Positions 1 to 9,968 of a DNA stretch of 64,000 bases are shown here, one piece after another. The stretch covers positions 496,001 to 560,000 of the forward strand of contig CP091064.1 in NCBI GenBank assembly GCA_021907015.1, written 5' to 3'. The DNA is from Pectobacterium sp. PL152. GTDB lineage: Bacteria; Pseudomonadota; Gammaproteobacteria; Enterobacterales; Enterobacteriaceae. Made by a program: the position numbers and the translations under genes. The notes below the pieces were generated by a model. That model had not been told where the DNA came from. It searched no databases and saw nothing but the letters and a program-made list of their open reading frames with translations. Position 1 is the first letter of the stretch; each line of letters starts with the position of its first letter.

Positions 1-358
1 GCAGATCGACTTCGCCAAACTCATCAACGCCGATCGGCTCATACGCTTCCGGTAACGCTTCGGCCTGCTCATCATTGACGACCGGGCTAAAACAGAATGT
101 CGCATGGACTTGATGTTCAAACGGCTTTCCGCAACGTTGACACATCAGTGTGACCGTAACATCGGCGTTACCGTCAATCACTGCCAGACGCTGATTATCA
201 ATATTGAAAGATAAAGAGGCCTGAACATCACTATCCACACTCACCACTGATTCGGCTACACGCTCTACTTGTTCCGGCGAATAGACACCAACGTAATCTA
301 AACGCTTCTGAGCAGTGCGGACCGCATCAAGGGTTAAGGGTAATTTTACCTTTTGCAT
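1..358 (-). CDS. yceD: DUF177 protein YceD, 3' end cut by window edge
   Basis: The reverse-strand frame opens with ATG at 356-358 and runs off the left edge after about 119 codons. The family is about 173 residues, so the C-terminal third is missing. A CxxC pair (CQRC, residues 73-76) is followed by the acidic stretch usual in this family. YceD/DUF177 proteins are linked to 23S rRNA metabolism and normally precede rpmF (ribosomal protein L32) and the fatty-acid genes, which would lie beyond the left edge. The gene is divergent from yceF, with a gap of about 140 bp that must hold both promoters. Confidence 0.85.
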   Translation of the reverse strand, partial: MQKVKLPLTLDAVRTAQKRLDYVGVYSPEQVERVAESVVSVDSDVQASLSFNIDNQRLAVIDGNADVTVTLMCQRCGKPFEHQVHATFCFSPVVNDEQAEALPEAYEPIGVDEFGEVDL

Positions 359-497
359 AGGGCGCGCATATTAACGTCGTAACGACATAGAGTCAAAGAA
401 AAAGGCAGTGATGCACCACCTTTCACCAATATTCGCTTCCAGAGCGGCGCACAGTTTAAAATGCCTTTCATCATTACGCTACGGTTTATCAAAAATT

Positions 498-1078
498 ATG
501 CAGCAGATCGTTCTTGCCTCAACCTCACCATATCGCCGGGCCTTATTGGAAAAGCTGGCGATCCCCTTTATTTGCGCGTCGCCAGACATCGATGAAACCC
601 CGCACCCTGATGAAAACGCCGTCGATCTCGTGATCCGCCTTGCTGAAAGCAAAGCCCGAGCGTTGGCCACGTACTACCCCAACCACCTGATTATCGGCTC
701 CGATCAGGTTTGCGTTCTGGGAATGCCATCACGGGCAAACCACATAATAAGGGTAATGCAACACGACAGTTACAGCAGGCCAGTGGGAAATGCGTTTCCT
801 TTTTTACCGGTTTAGCGCTTTTCAATAGTGCGACTCAGGAAATACAGAGCATCGCAGAGCCATTTGATGTGCATTTTAGAACGCTAACGGATGCGGAAAT
901 TGACGGCTATCTGGAGAAGGCAGCCGTGGAACTGCGCGGGCAGCTTCAAAAGCGAAGGGCTGGGCATTGCCCTTTTGAGCGATTATCCGGGCGCGATCCT
1001 AATACGCTCATTGGGTTGCCGCTGATCGCGCTGATTCGGATGCTACAAAAGGAAGGCGTTAATCCTTTGACAGCGTAA
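498..1078 (+). CDS. yceF: Maf-like nucleotide pyrophosphatase YceF, frame broken as sequenced
   Basis: Starts at ATG 498 with the Maf signature [12 protein letters not shown], then [20 protein letters not shown] and [12 protein letters not shown]. This is the house-cleaning pyrophosphatase family that hydrolyses non-canonical nucleotides such as m7GTP. The frame breaks three times: near 719-723 (one A or G missing after VCVL), near 920 (two bases missing before PWNCAGSF) and at 977-980 (one T missing in a T run). Restoring the bases gives 194 residues, the length of E. coli YceF. A longer upstream ATG at 408 adds residues without family similarity and is rejected. I read it as a real gene with sequencing errors; true decay is possible. 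Confidence 0.8.
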
Positions 1079-1144
1079 TACAAATCGGGATAGCACGATG
1101 ACGCGCTATCCCGACAGATAAAGGCGTAAAGGGTGTACGCGTCG

Positions 1145-2101
1145 TTATGCTTTTGTCTTGCGCAACGCCTGAAGACAGCGACGCAGTCCGCTATCCAATG
1201 GCGCTTCAATTCTCAACGTCTCGCCGGTATTTGGGTGCTCAAAACGCAGCGCCTGCGCATGCAGGAACAGACGTTTTAACCCGGTATCCGCCAGTTGTTC
1301 ATCGAATTCGCGATCGCCGTAACGGTCGTCAAATGCTATCGGATGCCCAGCATACTGAGTATGCACACGAATTTGATGCGTACGTCCGGTGACAGGGCTC
1401 GCTCTCACCAGAGTCGCATGCTCAAAACGCTCTTCTACCTTAAAGCGCGTTTCCGACGGCTTGCCTTCGCTGTTAACTCGCACAACGCGCTCACCGCTTT
1501 GCAGAATGTTTTTCAACAGCGGCGCCTGAACAACCTTACAGTGGGACTGCCATTGTCCGCGAACCAACGCCAGGTAATCTTTTTGCATGCCTTTTAGCCG
1601 CAGCTGTTCATGCAGAGAACGCAAAGCCGAGCGTTTTTTCGCTACCAGCAAAACGCCTGACGTATCGCGATCGAGGCGGTGTACCAGCTCCAGAAAACGC
1701 GCTTCCGGACGTAAAGCACGTAGCCCTTCAATCACGCCGAAGCTCAGACCGCTTCCGCCATGCACGGCGGTACCCGAGGGCTTATTCAGCACCAGCAGGT
1801 AGTCATCTTCGTAAATAATGCACTCGGCCAACGCCGCCACTTTACCAAGACTCGCAGAAACAGGCGTTTCATCACGTTCTGCCTGCCGAACAGGCGGAAT
1901 ACGAATGACATCGCCGTCGAGCAATTTATACTCAGGCTTGACCCGTTTCTTATTTATCCTTACCTCGCCTTTACGCAAGATACGGTAAACCATGCTTTTA
2001 GGCACACCCTTTAAGTGGGTATGCAAAAAGTTATCGACGCGCTGCCCCGCTTCATCTGCGGAGATCGTCACAAATTGTACTGAAGGATTATCTGTTTTCA
2101 T
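1145..2101 (-). CDS. rluC: 23S rRNA pseudouridine synthase RluC
   Basis: 318 residues in one intact frame. An N-terminal S4 RNA-binding domain (DEAGQRVDNFL, GVPKSMVYRILRKGEVRINKK) is followed by the RluA-type catalytic core with the Asp motif HRLDRDTSG near residue 144 and TGRTHQIRVH. The enzyme makes pseudouridine at 955, 2504 and 2580 of 23S rRNA in E. coli. The frame is open eight codons further upstream, but alignment to the family starts at MKTDNPS (2101). It is divergent from rne, as in other enterobacteria. Confidence 0.95.
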   Translation of the reverse strand: MKTDNPSVQFVTISADEAGQRVDNFLHTHLKGVPKSMVYRILRKGEVRINKKRVKPEYKLLDGDVIRIPPVRQAERDETPVSASLGKVAALAECIIYEDDYLLVLNKPSGTAVHGGSGLSFGVIEGLRALRPEARFLELVHRLDRDTSGVLLVAKKRSALRSLHEQLRLKGMQKDYLALVRGQWQSHCKVVQAPLLKNILQSGERVVRVNSEGKPSETRFKVEERFEHATLVRASPVTGRTHQIRVHTQYAGHPIAFDDRYGDREFDEQLADTGLKRLFLHAQALRFEHPNTGETLRIEAPLDSGLRRCLQALRKTKA

Positions 2102-2346
2102 GATGCGCGATTCTAAATAGAGCAACCCGATAGCGCCACTTCTTTTTCTGTGCTTAACTGTGTGTCTGACTTATGAAGATATTGTTGCACTATCGGGTAG
2201 GTAACGCGGGTAAGTGACGGGTGAATTGCGTTGTAGCATCAAACCCTGCCCGTTTTGGTGATCACGACAGAACTATCTTTATACAGACAGGCAAAGTCAC
2301 CTTGCTATAACGGTATCAGCAGTGGAATAATGCTTTTGCGTTTCCC

Positions 2347-2707
2347 ACGCGGATTTCCGATAAAACAAGGGGAAATTGCGAAATTATTAAATTTGCCTGA
2401 TGACGCACACACGCAGCAATGGCGTAAGACGTAATGCGAAATCAAGCAGTTAGCGGGCTGCGGATTGCAGCTTGGCCGGCAAATGGAATCAGATCTGGCG
2501 ACATTATTCAGAAGCTGTTCCCTCAGTAAATGCGCTGTTTTCCATCAGGAAACACAGGCTACCGAAACATGCGTCTCTATGCAGGCGACAACCGGGAGGT
2601 TGACGTCCCTGCGATAAGCCACGAGGCCATCGGTTCACTCCGGTCATGCGGTTCTTTTGTCCGCAGCTCTATCAATAATGCAAGTAAAAATAACGAGTAA
2701 GTTGAAG
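2347..2707 (+). promoter_or_regulatory. rne 5' leader (autoregulatory UTR)
   Basis: About 600 bp separate rluC from rne. The 3' part, from a GC-rich hairpin-forming stretch at about 2455 to the start codon, resembles the enterobacterial rne leader (Rfam rne5 type) that RNase E cleaves to limit its own synthesis. The resemblance is from memory; the 5' boundary is set by the about 361-nt E. coli leader, not mapped. A possible -10 (TATAAC) lies at 2306. No protein gene is convincing here. Confidence 0.5.
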
Positions 2708-5700
2708 ATGAAAAGAATGTTAATTAACGCAACTCAGCAGGAAGAGTTGCGTGTTGCCTTGGTTGATGGTCAACGGCTGTATGATTTGGATATCGAAAGT
2801 CCGGGTCATGAGCAGAAGAAAGCAAATATCTACAAAGGTAAAATCACTCGTATCGAACCCAGTCTTGAAGCGGCTTTTGTTGATTACGGCGCAGAAAGAC
2901 ATGGTTTCCTCCCTCTTAAAGAAATCGCCCGCGAATACTTCCCCAGCAACTATGCTTCCCATGGTCGTCCTAACATTAAAGACGTGTTACGTGAAGGTCA
3001 GGAAGTCATTGTTCAGGTAGACAAAGAAGAACGTGGCAACAAAGGCGCAGCGCTGACCACCTTTATCAGCCTGGCGGGTAGCTATCTGGTCTTAATGCCG
3101 AATAACCCGCGCGCCGGTGGAATTTCCCGCCGCATTGAAGGCGACGATCGCACCGAGCTCAAAGAAGCGCTGGGTTCGCTGCAACTGCCTGATGGCATGG
3201 GTCTCATTGTTCGCACTGCGGGTGTGGGCAAATCCGCAGAGGCCCTGCAATGGGATCTGGCTTTCCGTCTGAAACACTGGGACGCGATCAAAAAAGCCGC
3301 CGAAGGCCGCCCAGCACCGTTCCTGATCCATCAGGAAAGTAACGTAATTGTCCGCGCTTTCCGTGACTATCTGCGCCCGGACATTGGCGAAATTCTGATT
3401 GATAACCCCAAAATTCTCGACCTGGCGAAAGAACACATTTCTGCGCTGGGCCGTCCTGATTTCAGCAGCAAAATCAAACTGTACAGTGGTGAAATCCCGC
3501 TTTTCAGCCATTACCAGATTGAGTCGCAGATCGAATCGGCTTTCCAGCGCGAGGTTCGCCTGCCGTCCGGCGGTTCTATCGTTATCGATACCACTGAAGC
3601 GCTGACGGCAATTGATATCAACTCCGCTCGTGCAACGCGCGGTGGTGATATTGAAGAAACCGCATTTAACACCAACCTTGAAGCCGCAGACGAAATTGCT
3701 CGCCAATTGCGCCTGCGTGACCTCGGTGGCCTGATCGTTATCGACTTCATCGATATGACTCCGGTTCGTCACCAGCGTGAAGTGGAAAACCGCCTACGTG
3801 ATTCCGTACGTCAGGATCGTGCACGTATTCAGATTGGCCGCATTTCCCGCTTCGGCTTGCTGGAAATGTCGCGTCAGCGCCTGAGTCCGTCACTGGGTGA
3901 ATCCAGCCATCACGTCTGTCCACGCTGTAGCGGTACAGGGACGATTCGTGACAATGAATCACTTTCGCTGTCCATTCTTCGCCTGATTGAAGAAGAAGCA
4001 CTGAAAGAAAATACCAAAGAAGTCCACGCGATTGTCCCAGTCCAGATTGCTTCTTATCTGCTGAACGAGAAGCGTGATGCCGTTAACGCCATTGAGAAAC
4101 GTCAAGGCGGCGTGCGTGCGGTCATCGTGCCACACGACGGCATGCAAACGCCGCACTACTCCGTTGTACGTGTCCGTAAAGGCGAAGAAAAGCCAACGCT
4201 TAGCTATCTGCTGCCTCAGCGTTTGGAAACGGAAACACAGCAACAGCAAGACGAACAGACGATTGAGCGTAAACAGCCAGAACAACCTGCGTTAGCGACG
4301 TTTACCATGGCAGAAATGCCAGCGGAAACCGCACCGTCGGTAACCAAAGCGGCGCCTGCTGCAGCGAAACCAGCGGAAGTCGCTCAACCAGGCCTCATCA
4401 GCCGTTTCTTCAGCGCCTTAAAAAGCGCCTTTGCTTCTGAACCTGCGGTAAAAGCAGCGGATAGCGTTGACGAGAAGAAGGCCGAAGAAGAGAAATCTGC
4501 TGAAGGCCAGCGTTCTGAGCGTCGTAATTCACGCCGTCAGGGTAATAATCGCCGCGATCGTGGTTCTCGTGACAATCGTGACAATCGTGACAATCGTGAC
4601 AATCGTGACAATCGTGACAATCGTGAACAGCGTGATGAGCAGCGCCGTAATAAGCGACAGAACGAGGAAGTGGTTGCAGAAAACGCGGAGAAAACCAGTT
4701 CAGAAGAGCAGCCGCGCCGTGAACCACGTGCTGAGCGTCAGCGTCGTCGTCAGGACGAACGCCGTCAGGCTTCTAATGAGGCAAAAGTTCAGCCAGCGGT
4801 TGATGATTCCGATGACAACGCAGCCGAGCAGGATAAACCGGTTCAGGTTATGCCGCGTCGCCAACGCCGCCAACTGACGCAGAAAGTACGCGTTCAGTCC
4901 GACGCTCAGCCGGATACCCTCTCCGATAGCACAGCACCTGCCGCTGTTCCATCTGAGCAGGTTCAATCTTACGTCAAGCCAAACGATGCTGCGGTAGACA
5001 ATAACGAGATCGATAACGAACCAAACGACGCAAATCGTGCCAACGCCGAGAATGGCGGTATGCCACGTCGTTCACGTCGCTCGCCGCGTCATCTGCGCGT
5101 CAGCGGTCAACGTCGCCGTCGCTATCGTGATGAGCGTTACCCGTCTCAGTCTCCGATGCAGTTGGAATTTGCCGCCGCATCACCGGAAATGGCATCAGGA
5201 AAAGTGTGGGTCAGCTATCCTCTTGCACAGACACAGCTGGCTGAAGGTCAACCGCAGGGCGAAAACGTTGCAGCGATTGAAACACCGCTGTTACCTGCCG
5301 TCGTTGAAGCCGCAGTGGCGACACAGGCCGATACAGCGGAATCCAACGCAGTGGAAAACGTGGCGATTGCTGAAGCCGTCACTCAGGAAGACGCTGTTGT
5401 AACCGCGACAGCACAATCTGCCGACGTGATTCAGGATAGCAATGTCGCAAATGTCGAGGTAAGTGCTACAGGCGAAGAAACCGTCGTCGAGCCCGTTACC
5501 GAGAACACTGCTATCGACGATGCTATCGCTGCGGTTGCCGTAAGTGCCGTTGAGGAAGCAAAGGTTGCTGATACTGCTCTGGCTGCGGAAGACACACAGA
5601 TCGTTGAACCTGTTGCAACTGAAGCTGTCGTGGCTGACGATGTCGCTACGGAAGCAGTTGCAGAAAACAAACAGGCAGATAGCATCGCTGATGCAACCGA

Positions 5701-6058
5701 GAAAGCAGATGTAGCAGAACCTGTTTCTACTCCGGCGGTTTCCGCAGTCCAGGAAACCAGCGCGCCACAGCGCGTTCAGGATGAACCGGTTAACGCAACC
5801 AGCGCGCAGCTGATTGTGGAAGAACCTGTATCGAGTGTAACAAAAGCAGCCACCGTTGCTGAGCAGCCTCGCTATAAGTTCCATGCAACAGCGCCAATGA
5901 CTAAAGCACCGGCGCCGGCATACCACGCGGAACCTGCCCGACACAGTGATTGGGTTCGTCCTGCCTATCCGTTCTCTGGAAAAGGTTCGGCAGGCGGTCA
6001 TGCGGCAGTTAACCAGTCAACTGCGCCAGCAACCAAACCTACACCAGTCAGCGAGTAA
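2708..6058 (+). CDS. rne: Ribonuclease E
   Basis: Single-strand endoribonuclease and scaffold of the RNA degradosome, 1116 residues. The N-terminal half is nearly identical to E. coli: S1 domain, catalytic Asp motifs [13 protein letters not shown] and VIDFIDMTP, and the Zn-link CPRCSGTG. The C-terminal half has the membrane-anchoring amphipathic helix ([17 protein letters not shown]), an Arg-rich RNA-binding region with a DNR tandem repeat, the second Arg-rich box [17 protein letters not shown], a long Ala/Val/Glu-rich spacer and the terminal PNPase-binding segment. An in-frame upstream ATG at 2657 adds 17 residues absent from the family; the ATG at 2708 matches the conserved [11 protein letters not shown]. 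Expression is expected to be autoregulated through the leader. The gene is intact, unlike many neighbours. Confidence 0.97.
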   Translation: MKRMLINATQQEELRVALVDGQRLYDLDIESPGHEQKKANIYKGKITRIEPSLEAAFVDYGAERHGFLPLKEIAREYFPSNYASHGRPNIKDVLREGQEVIVQVDKEERGNKGAALTTFISLAGSYLVLMPNNPRAGGISRRIEGDDRTELKEALGSLQLPDGMGLIVRTAGVGKSAEALQWDLAFRLKHWDAIKKAAEGRPAPFLIHQESNVIVRAFRDYLRPDIGEILIDNPKILDLAKEHISALGRPDFSSKIKLYSGEIPLFSHYQIESQIESAFQREVRLPSGGSIVIDTTEALTAIDINSARATRGGDIEETAFNTNLEAADEIARQLRLRDLGGLIVIDFIDMTPVRHQREVENRLRDSVRQDRARIQIGRISRFGLLEMSRQRLSPSLGESSHHVCPRCSGTGTIRDNESLSLSILRLIEEEALKENTKEVHAIVPVQIASYLLNEKRDAVNAIEKRQGGVRAVIVPHDGMQTPHYSVVRVRKGEEKPTLSYLLPQRLETETQQQQDEQTIERKQPEQPALATFTMAEMPAETAPSVTKAAPAAAKPAEVAQPGLISRFFSALKSAFASEPAVKAADSVDEKKAEEEKSAEGQRSERRNSRRQGNNRRDRGSRDNRDNRDNRDNRDNRDNREQRDEQRRNKRQNEEVVAENAEKTSSEEQPRREPRAERQRRRQDERRQASNEAKVQPAVDDSDDNAAEQDKPVQVMPRRQRRQLTQKVRVQSDAQPDTLSDSTAPAAVPSEQVQSYVKPNDAAVDNNEIDNEPNDANRANAENGGMPRRSRRSPRHLRVSGQRRRRYRDERYPSQSPMQLEFAAASPEMASGKVWVSYPLAQTQLAEGQPQGENVAAIETPLLPAVVEAAVATQADTAESNAVENVAIAEAVTQEDAVVTATAQSADVIQDSNVANVEVSATGEETVVEPVTENTAIDDAIAAVAVSAVEEAKVADTALAAEDTQIVEPVATEAVVADDVATEAVAENKQADSIADATEKADVAEPVSTPAVSAVQETSAPQRVQDEPVNATSAQLIVEEPVSSVTKAATVAEQPRYKFHATAPMTKAPAPAYHAEPARHSDWVRPAYPFSGKGSAGGHAAVNQSTAPATKPTPVSE
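4571..4624 (+). repeat. Six tandem copies of a 9-bp unit inside rne
   Basis: The unit GACAATCGT is repeated six times without a mismatch and encodes Asp-Asn-Arg each time. Because the unit is a multiple of three, copy-number change would keep the reading frame. It lies in the Arg-rich RNA-binding segment of RNase E, just after RRDRGSR. Confidence 0.95.
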
Positions 6059-6075
6059 TTCTGACATCTATAGAC

Positions 6076-6103
6076 AAACACCCGCAATTGGCGGGTGTTT
6101 TTT
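6076..6103 (+). terminator. Rho-independent terminator of rne
   Basis: A 10-bp perfect stem (AAACACCCGC / GCGGGTGTTT) with a 5-nt loop is followed by a T tract, 18 bp after the rne stop. Confidence 0.9.
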
Positions 6104-6123
6104 ATGCACAAACTATTGTTAGC

Positions 6124-6405
6124 CTAAAAATGCAATAGCTTGATATCTACGCTGTCCGTTTTGCCATCCAGTTCAGCAAGCAGGTTCTTGAAGTGATCGC
6201 TCTGCTCATGTGATGTCAAAGCCTCTCGATCTTTCCAACGCTCGAAGAACACAAACGAACCGGCTTTATCTACGACTTCATGCAGATCGTACTGCACATT
6301 ACCCGCTTCCTGTCGGCTAGGCGCCACCACGCGCTTTAGCGTTGCGGTAACGTCTGCAATGAACTCTGCTTTTGCCTGAATAGTGGCGACAATACGAATT
6401 TCCAT
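6124..6405 (-). CDS. Antibiotic biosynthesis monooxygenase (ABM) domain protein
   Basis: A 93-residue single-domain protein of the dimeric ferredoxin-like ABM family (putative quinol monooxygenases such as YgiN). It shows the alternating pattern RIVATIQAK, then QYDLHEVVDKAGSFVFFERW and HEQSDHFK. The SD-like AAGGG touches an ATG at 6411 but is correctly spaced for the ATG at 6405, which is preferred. The gene is convergent with rne and shares its terminator hairpin. The substrate cannot be read from the sequence. Confidence 0.8.
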   Translation of the reverse strand: MEIRIVATIQAKAEFIADVTATLKRVVAPSRQEAGNVQYDLHEVVDKAGSFVFFERWKDREALTSHEQSDHFKNLLAELDGKTDSVDIKLLHF

Positions 6406-6435
6406 ATACATCCCTTATTTATCAATGAAAATATT

Positions 6436-6560
<125 letters not shown>

Positions 6561-6714
6561 ATGCTATCAGATGCCAATCGACGGCTAATTTCAAGCATTC
6601 ATCAACAAACGGATGCATTCGAATGGCTTTACGCTTATCCTTATCCCCCGCCGTATCAGTCCCAAAACCAACCGAAAGACGATGTTTTTCTACTGACCGC
6701 CGGAGCGCAATTCC

Positions 6715-7758
6715 ATGACCGCACAGCCCACAATTCTTAAAATCCGTCGCCCTGACGATTGGCACATTCACCTGCGTGACGATCGGATGCTGGAAACCGT
6801 TCTCCCCTATACCAGTCGTTTCTTTGGCCGTGCGATTGTTATGCCTAACCTGACGCCGCCGATTACTACCATGGCCAGCGCTATCGCGTATCGCCAACGT
6901 ATTTTAGCCGCGGTTCCGCAGGGTGATGACTTTCACCCGCTGATGACGTGCTACCTGACCGATGCGCTTGATGCCAATGAAATCGTGAATGGTTTTGAGC
7001 AAGGCGTCTTTACTGCTGCCAAATTATACCCGGCCAACGCCACAACGAATTCCAGCCATGGGGTTACCAGCGTCGCCAATATCTCCGGCATTCTGGAGAA
7101 AATGCAAAAAATGGGTATGCCGTTACTCATCCACGGTGAAGTTACCGACTCTGCCGTGGATATTTTCGATCGGGAAGCGCGCTTCATCGAAACGGTACTG
7201 GAACCATTGCGCCAACAATTCCCTGAACTGAAGGTTGTCCTTGAGCACATTACGACGAAAGAAGCCGCGCAGTACGTTGTTGAAGGTAACGATTATCTCG
7301 CTGCAACCATTACACCGCAGCACCTGATGTTTAACCGCAATCATATGCTGGTTGGCGGCGTTCGCCCTCACCTGTATTGTCTACCTATCTTAAAACGTAA
7401 TACGCATCAGCAGGCGCTACGCGAAGCCGTAGCCAGCGGCTGTGACCGCCTTTTCCTCGGTACTGACTCCGCTCCTCACGCAAAACACAGGAAAGAATCC
7501 AGCTGTGGCTGCGCTGGCGTGTTTAATGCCCAGGCGGCATTAAGTACCTACGCCACCGTTTTTGAAGAAATGAACGCGCTTGATAAACTCGAAGCATTCT
7601 GCTCCCTGAACGGCCCACGTTTTTATGGTCTGCCGGTGAACGACAGTTGGATTGAGCTTTACCGTGAAACGGTCACGTTCCCGGAAGAAATCTCTCTCGG
7701 CGACGAGTCGCTAATCCCCTTCCTGGCTGGACAAAGCCTTAACTGGTCAGTCCGTTAA
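6715..7758 (+). CDS. pyrC: Dihydroorotase
   Basis: Third step of UMP synthesis: reversible cyclisation of carbamoyl-aspartate to dihydroorotate in the cytoplasm. 347 residues, against 348 in E. coli. The binuclear zinc ligands are all visible: H17 and H19 (DWHIHLRDD), carboxylated K103 (AAKLYP), H140 (LIHGE), H178 (LEHIT) and D251 (GTDSAPH). A GGAG ribosome site precedes ATG 6715. No clear PurR box was seen. In enterobacteria pyrC is controlled by start-site choice in the leader; I could not place that initiator here. Confidence 0.96.
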   Translation: MTAQPTILKIRRPDDWHIHLRDDRMLETVLPYTSRFFGRAIVMPNLTPPITTMASAIAYRQRILAAVPQGDDFHPLMTCYLTDALDANEIVNGFEQGVFTAAKLYPANATTNSSHGVTSVANISGILEKMQKMGMPLLIHGEVTDSAVDIFDREARFIETVLEPLRQQFPELKVVLEHITTKEAAQYVVEGNDYLAATITPQHLMFNRNHMLVGGVRPHLYCLPILKRNTHQQALREAVASGCDRLFLGTDSAPHAKHRKESSCGCAGVFNAQAALSTYATVFEEMNALDKLEAFCSLNGPRFYGLPVNDSWIELYRETVTFPEEISLGDESLIPFLAGQSLNWSVR

Positions 7759-7764
7759 TCGACA

Positions 7765-7800
7765 AGCCCATCCGCATTATGCCGATGGGCTAAATTTTAT
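7765..7800 (+). terminator. Terminator after pyrC
   Basis: Stem AGCCCATC / GATGGGCT with an 11-nt loop, then an AT-rich but not pure T tail, 7 bp after the pyrC stop. Confidence 0.65.
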
Positions 7801-7828
7801 TGCGCGTCTTGTTCTCCACTTGCAATAA

Positions 7829-7844
7829 CTGTATAAATAAACAG
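7829..7844 (+). promoter_or_regulatory. LexA (SOS) box of dinI
   Basis: CTGTATAAATAAACAG fits CTG-N10-CAG and lies 20 bp upstream of the dinI start, so it would overlap the promoter. Confidence 0.88.
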
Positions 7845-7864
7845 TTTAAAATTTGGAGGTCACC

Positions 7865-8104
7865 ATGCGCGTAGAAATCACTCTTGCAAAGACAACGCCT
7901 TTACCCGCCGGTGCGATTGAAGCACTCAGGCATGAGCTGGAAAAGCGTATTCACAAAATTTACCCCGATACGCCCATTCAGGTTCGTTATGCATCCGCAA
8001 ATAACCTGACGGTCATGGGTGCAGGCAAAGATGACAAAGATCGTATCTCTGAAATCTTGCAGGAAACGTGGGAAAGCGCCGACGACTGGTTTACGGCAGA
8101 GTAA
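7865..8104 (+). CDS. dinI: DNA-damage-inducible protein DinI
   Basis: A 79-residue acidic protein that binds RecA and tunes the SOS response. The C-terminal helix RISEILQETWESADDWF is nearly identical to E. coli. The start at ATG 7865 follows a strong TTGGAGGT ribosome site; four extra upstream codons are rejected. A LexA box in front supports SOS control. As in E. coli it lies next to pyrC and bssS. Confidence 0.95.
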   Translation: MRVEITLAKTTPLPAGAIEALRHELEKRIHKIYPDTPIQVRYASANNLTVMGAGKDDKDRISEILQETWESADDWFTAE

Positions 8105-8192
8105 TCTAAAGCTTGAAAGATAACGAAGATATAGGCTGTAATGGCAGTTTGAAGCGGCATTTCGCCATGTGCTATGACCGAGGGTATCTGTT

Positions 8193-8357
8193 ATGACGGT
8201 AGAAAAACCAGAAGAGGCAATGACATTCGGGGAACTGCTGGAGCTGATTGGCGAGCAACAACGCAAAATCGATGCTCTGGAACTCGCCTTTTCGTCTCTG
8301 GCATTCTGCCTCGATGAGAAAGCAAACACACTGATGATTCATAACCTGACGCTCTAA
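8193..8357 (+). CDS. Small helical protein of unknown function, frame possibly longer (to 8450)
   Basis: A 54-codon frame starts at ATG 8193 (MTVEKPEEAMTFGELLELIG) and ends at TAA 8355. The same frame stays open for 30 more codons to a second stop at 8448-8450, and that part (PAMKKYLARLAAALEK) looks like a continuing amphipathic helix. An 85-residue protein with one nonsense change is therefore possible. Length and helical make-up recall small connector or anti-adapter proteins such as IraP, but I do not see enough identity to name it. Lies between dinI and bssS. Confidence 0.5.
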   Translation: MTVEKPEEAMTFGELLELIGEQQRKIDALELAFSSLAFCLDEKANTLMIHNLTL

Positions 8358-8692
8358 TCTCAAAATGAAAATCGAGATCCCGCGATGAAAAAATACCTTG
8401 CCCGACTTGCTGCCGCATTGGAGAAAAATGCGGGATCTGGTGTGGAATAATGTCCTGCCGCTCCTGCTAACCACACCTTCGGGATGAAAGCCAATTCGTC
8501 CCGATATTTTATCTGACGCATCGCTTACCCCCTTTCTCCATACCGTCTGTGTAATATTTTTTACGAAAAACTGAAAATATTTCCCATAAATTAAATAAGC
8601 AGCAGTATACTGATAATGCTCATTTAAAAATAATGAGCCACCTGAAGCCTCGTTAGTCACTCATGTTAGTAACTAGTCAATAAGGGGTATTT

Positions 8693-8947
8693 ATGGATAG
8701 AAAAAATGAAGTTATTCAGACACATCCTCTTGTAGGTTGGGACATCAGCACCGTTGACAGTTATGACGCCATGATGATCCGTTTGCACTACTTATCCACC
8801 TCGGACCAAGCACCAGATGAAGCACATGTAGACCGGACGCTTTGGCTAACGACCGATGTTGCACGGCAGTTGATACACATACTCGAAGCCGGTATTGCAA
8901 AAATCGAATCAACAGATTGTGACGTCAGTGATTATCGGAAACATTAG
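8693..8947 (+). CDS. bssS: Biofilm formation regulator BssS
   Basis: 84 residues with the highly conserved block EVIQTHPLVGWDISTVDSYDA and the C-terminal TLWLTTDVARQ and ILEAGIAKIES. Known in E. coli as YceP/BssS, which affects biofilm formation and indole/AI-2 uptake. A ribosome site AAGGGG precedes ATG 8693. Intact and followed by a strong terminator. Confidence 0.93.
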   Translation: MDRKNEVIQTHPLVGWDISTVDSYDAMMIRLHYLSTSDQAPDEAHVDRTLWLTTDVARQLIHILEAGIAKIESTDCDVSDYRKH

Positions 8948-8996
8948 TAATTGATAACGTTATTAATATTATATTCAATACCCATCAGTTTTGCTT

Positions 8997-9035
8997 AAAA
9001 TAACAACACCGCCAATAAGGCGGTGTTGTTATTTT
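8997..9035. terminator. Bidirectional hairpin terminator after bssS
   Basis: A perfect 17-bp inverted repeat (AAAATAACAACACCGCC and its complement) with loop AATAA. A/T tracts on both sides allow use on either strand. Confidence 0.9.
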
Positions 9036-9387
9036 AGGGTTATTCTCATTTCTTTTATATCCATCAATAAATTAATTCCTGCTCGCCAGCCTTTATACTA
9101 ATAATCACCTGCTGCATCATTATTCAACTAATAGAGTCTCTTTGCAGCATGAATCATTTATTTCTCTGCCATCTTTATTCATTCTCACCTGAAGACAGGT
9201 ATCAGAAATAGCTATTTCTATTAAAGAACTTCCATAACCAAACTGAATAAATTATGAATTTAAATTCAAAAAAACTGCTCATGTTTATGATAATGTTACA
9301 ATTTGAAAGTTTATATTGATTTTATGTTTCTTCCTGTTAAATTTTCGCCGGATTGACATGTTACCGATCTGATAAGGAGCTATCACC
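9036..9387. other. AT-rich intergenic region before yceJ
   Basis: About 350 bp with no credible gene. It should hold the promoter of yceJ-yceI; an AAGGAG ribosome site sits at 9373-9378. No specific operator was recognised. Confidence 0.6.
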
Positions 9388-9942
9388 ATGCTTTGGCGTA
9401 ATACCTCTTCTCGTTATGGCCATATCAGCATTCTTTTGCACTGGATTGCAGCGTTAACCGTTTATGGCATGTTCGCTTTAGGCCTATGGATGGTCACATT
9501 AGGCTACTACAATATTTGGTACCACCGTGCCCCAGAAATCCATAAGGCGATTGGCGTACTATTCTTCGCTATCTTAATTTTTCGCGTGGTGTGGCGGTTT
9601 ATTTCTCCCCCTCCTCCACCATTAAAAAGCTACTCCACATTGACCCGCGTCAGCGCGACGCTGGCTCATATTGCGCTTTATGTCATTCTTTTCGCCATTC
9701 TTATTAGTGGATATCTCATTTCCACTGCCGAAGGGCATTCCATCTCAGTTTTTGGCTGGTTTTCTATTCCGGCCATTGTCAGCGGCTTGACGGATCAGGC
9801 CGATATAGCAGGCGACGTGCATCTTTATCTTGCATGGGCGGTGGTTGCCTTATCAGCGCTGCACGGTTTAGCCGCATTAAAACACCACTTTATAGATGGT
9901 GATAACACGTTGAAACGGATGTTGGGTCGCAACGTTCCTTAA
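9388..9942 (+). CDS. yceJ: Cytochrome b561 family protein YceJ
   Basis: 184-residue inner-membrane di-heme cytochrome b561 with four transmembrane helices. Candidate heme histidines fall in the helices: [22 protein letters not shown] and DVHLYLAW. The family moves electrons from quinol. It is 26 bp upstream of yceI with no terminator between, so the pair is an operon, as in E. coli where YceJ and the lipocalin-like YceI may share a quinone-type ligand. Confidence 0.92.
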   Translation: MLWRNTSSRYGHISILLHWIAALTVYGMFALGLWMVTLGYYNIWYHRAPEIHKAIGVLFFAILIFRVVWRFISPPPPPLKSYSTLTRVSATLAHIALYVILFAILISGYLISTAEGHSISVFGWFSIPAIVSGLTDQADIAGDVHLYLAWAVVALSALHGLAALKHHFIDGDNTLKRMLGRNVP

Positions 9943-9968
9943 CTTTCTGGATTTATGGAGAAATACCA

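Noticed and set aside
359-497. Possible SraB-like small RNA between yceD and yceF
   Set aside because: The position matches E. coli sraB, but I see no sequence or hairpin that supports a call.
2657-2707. N-terminal extension of RNase E from ATG 2657
   Set aside because: The 17 extra residues are not in the family and lie in the leader; the conserved start is at 2708.
3092-3772. 226-codon reverse frame inside rne
   Set aside because: Antisense shadow of a highly conserved gene, with no ribosome site or family features.
5291-6001. 236-codon Cys/Arg-rich reverse frame inside rne
   Set aside because: Mirror of the rep-like Ala/Val/Glu codons of the RNase E C-terminus.
6640-6714. PurR box upstream of pyrC
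   Set aside because: CGAAAGACGATGTTTTTC is only a weak match without proper symmetry.
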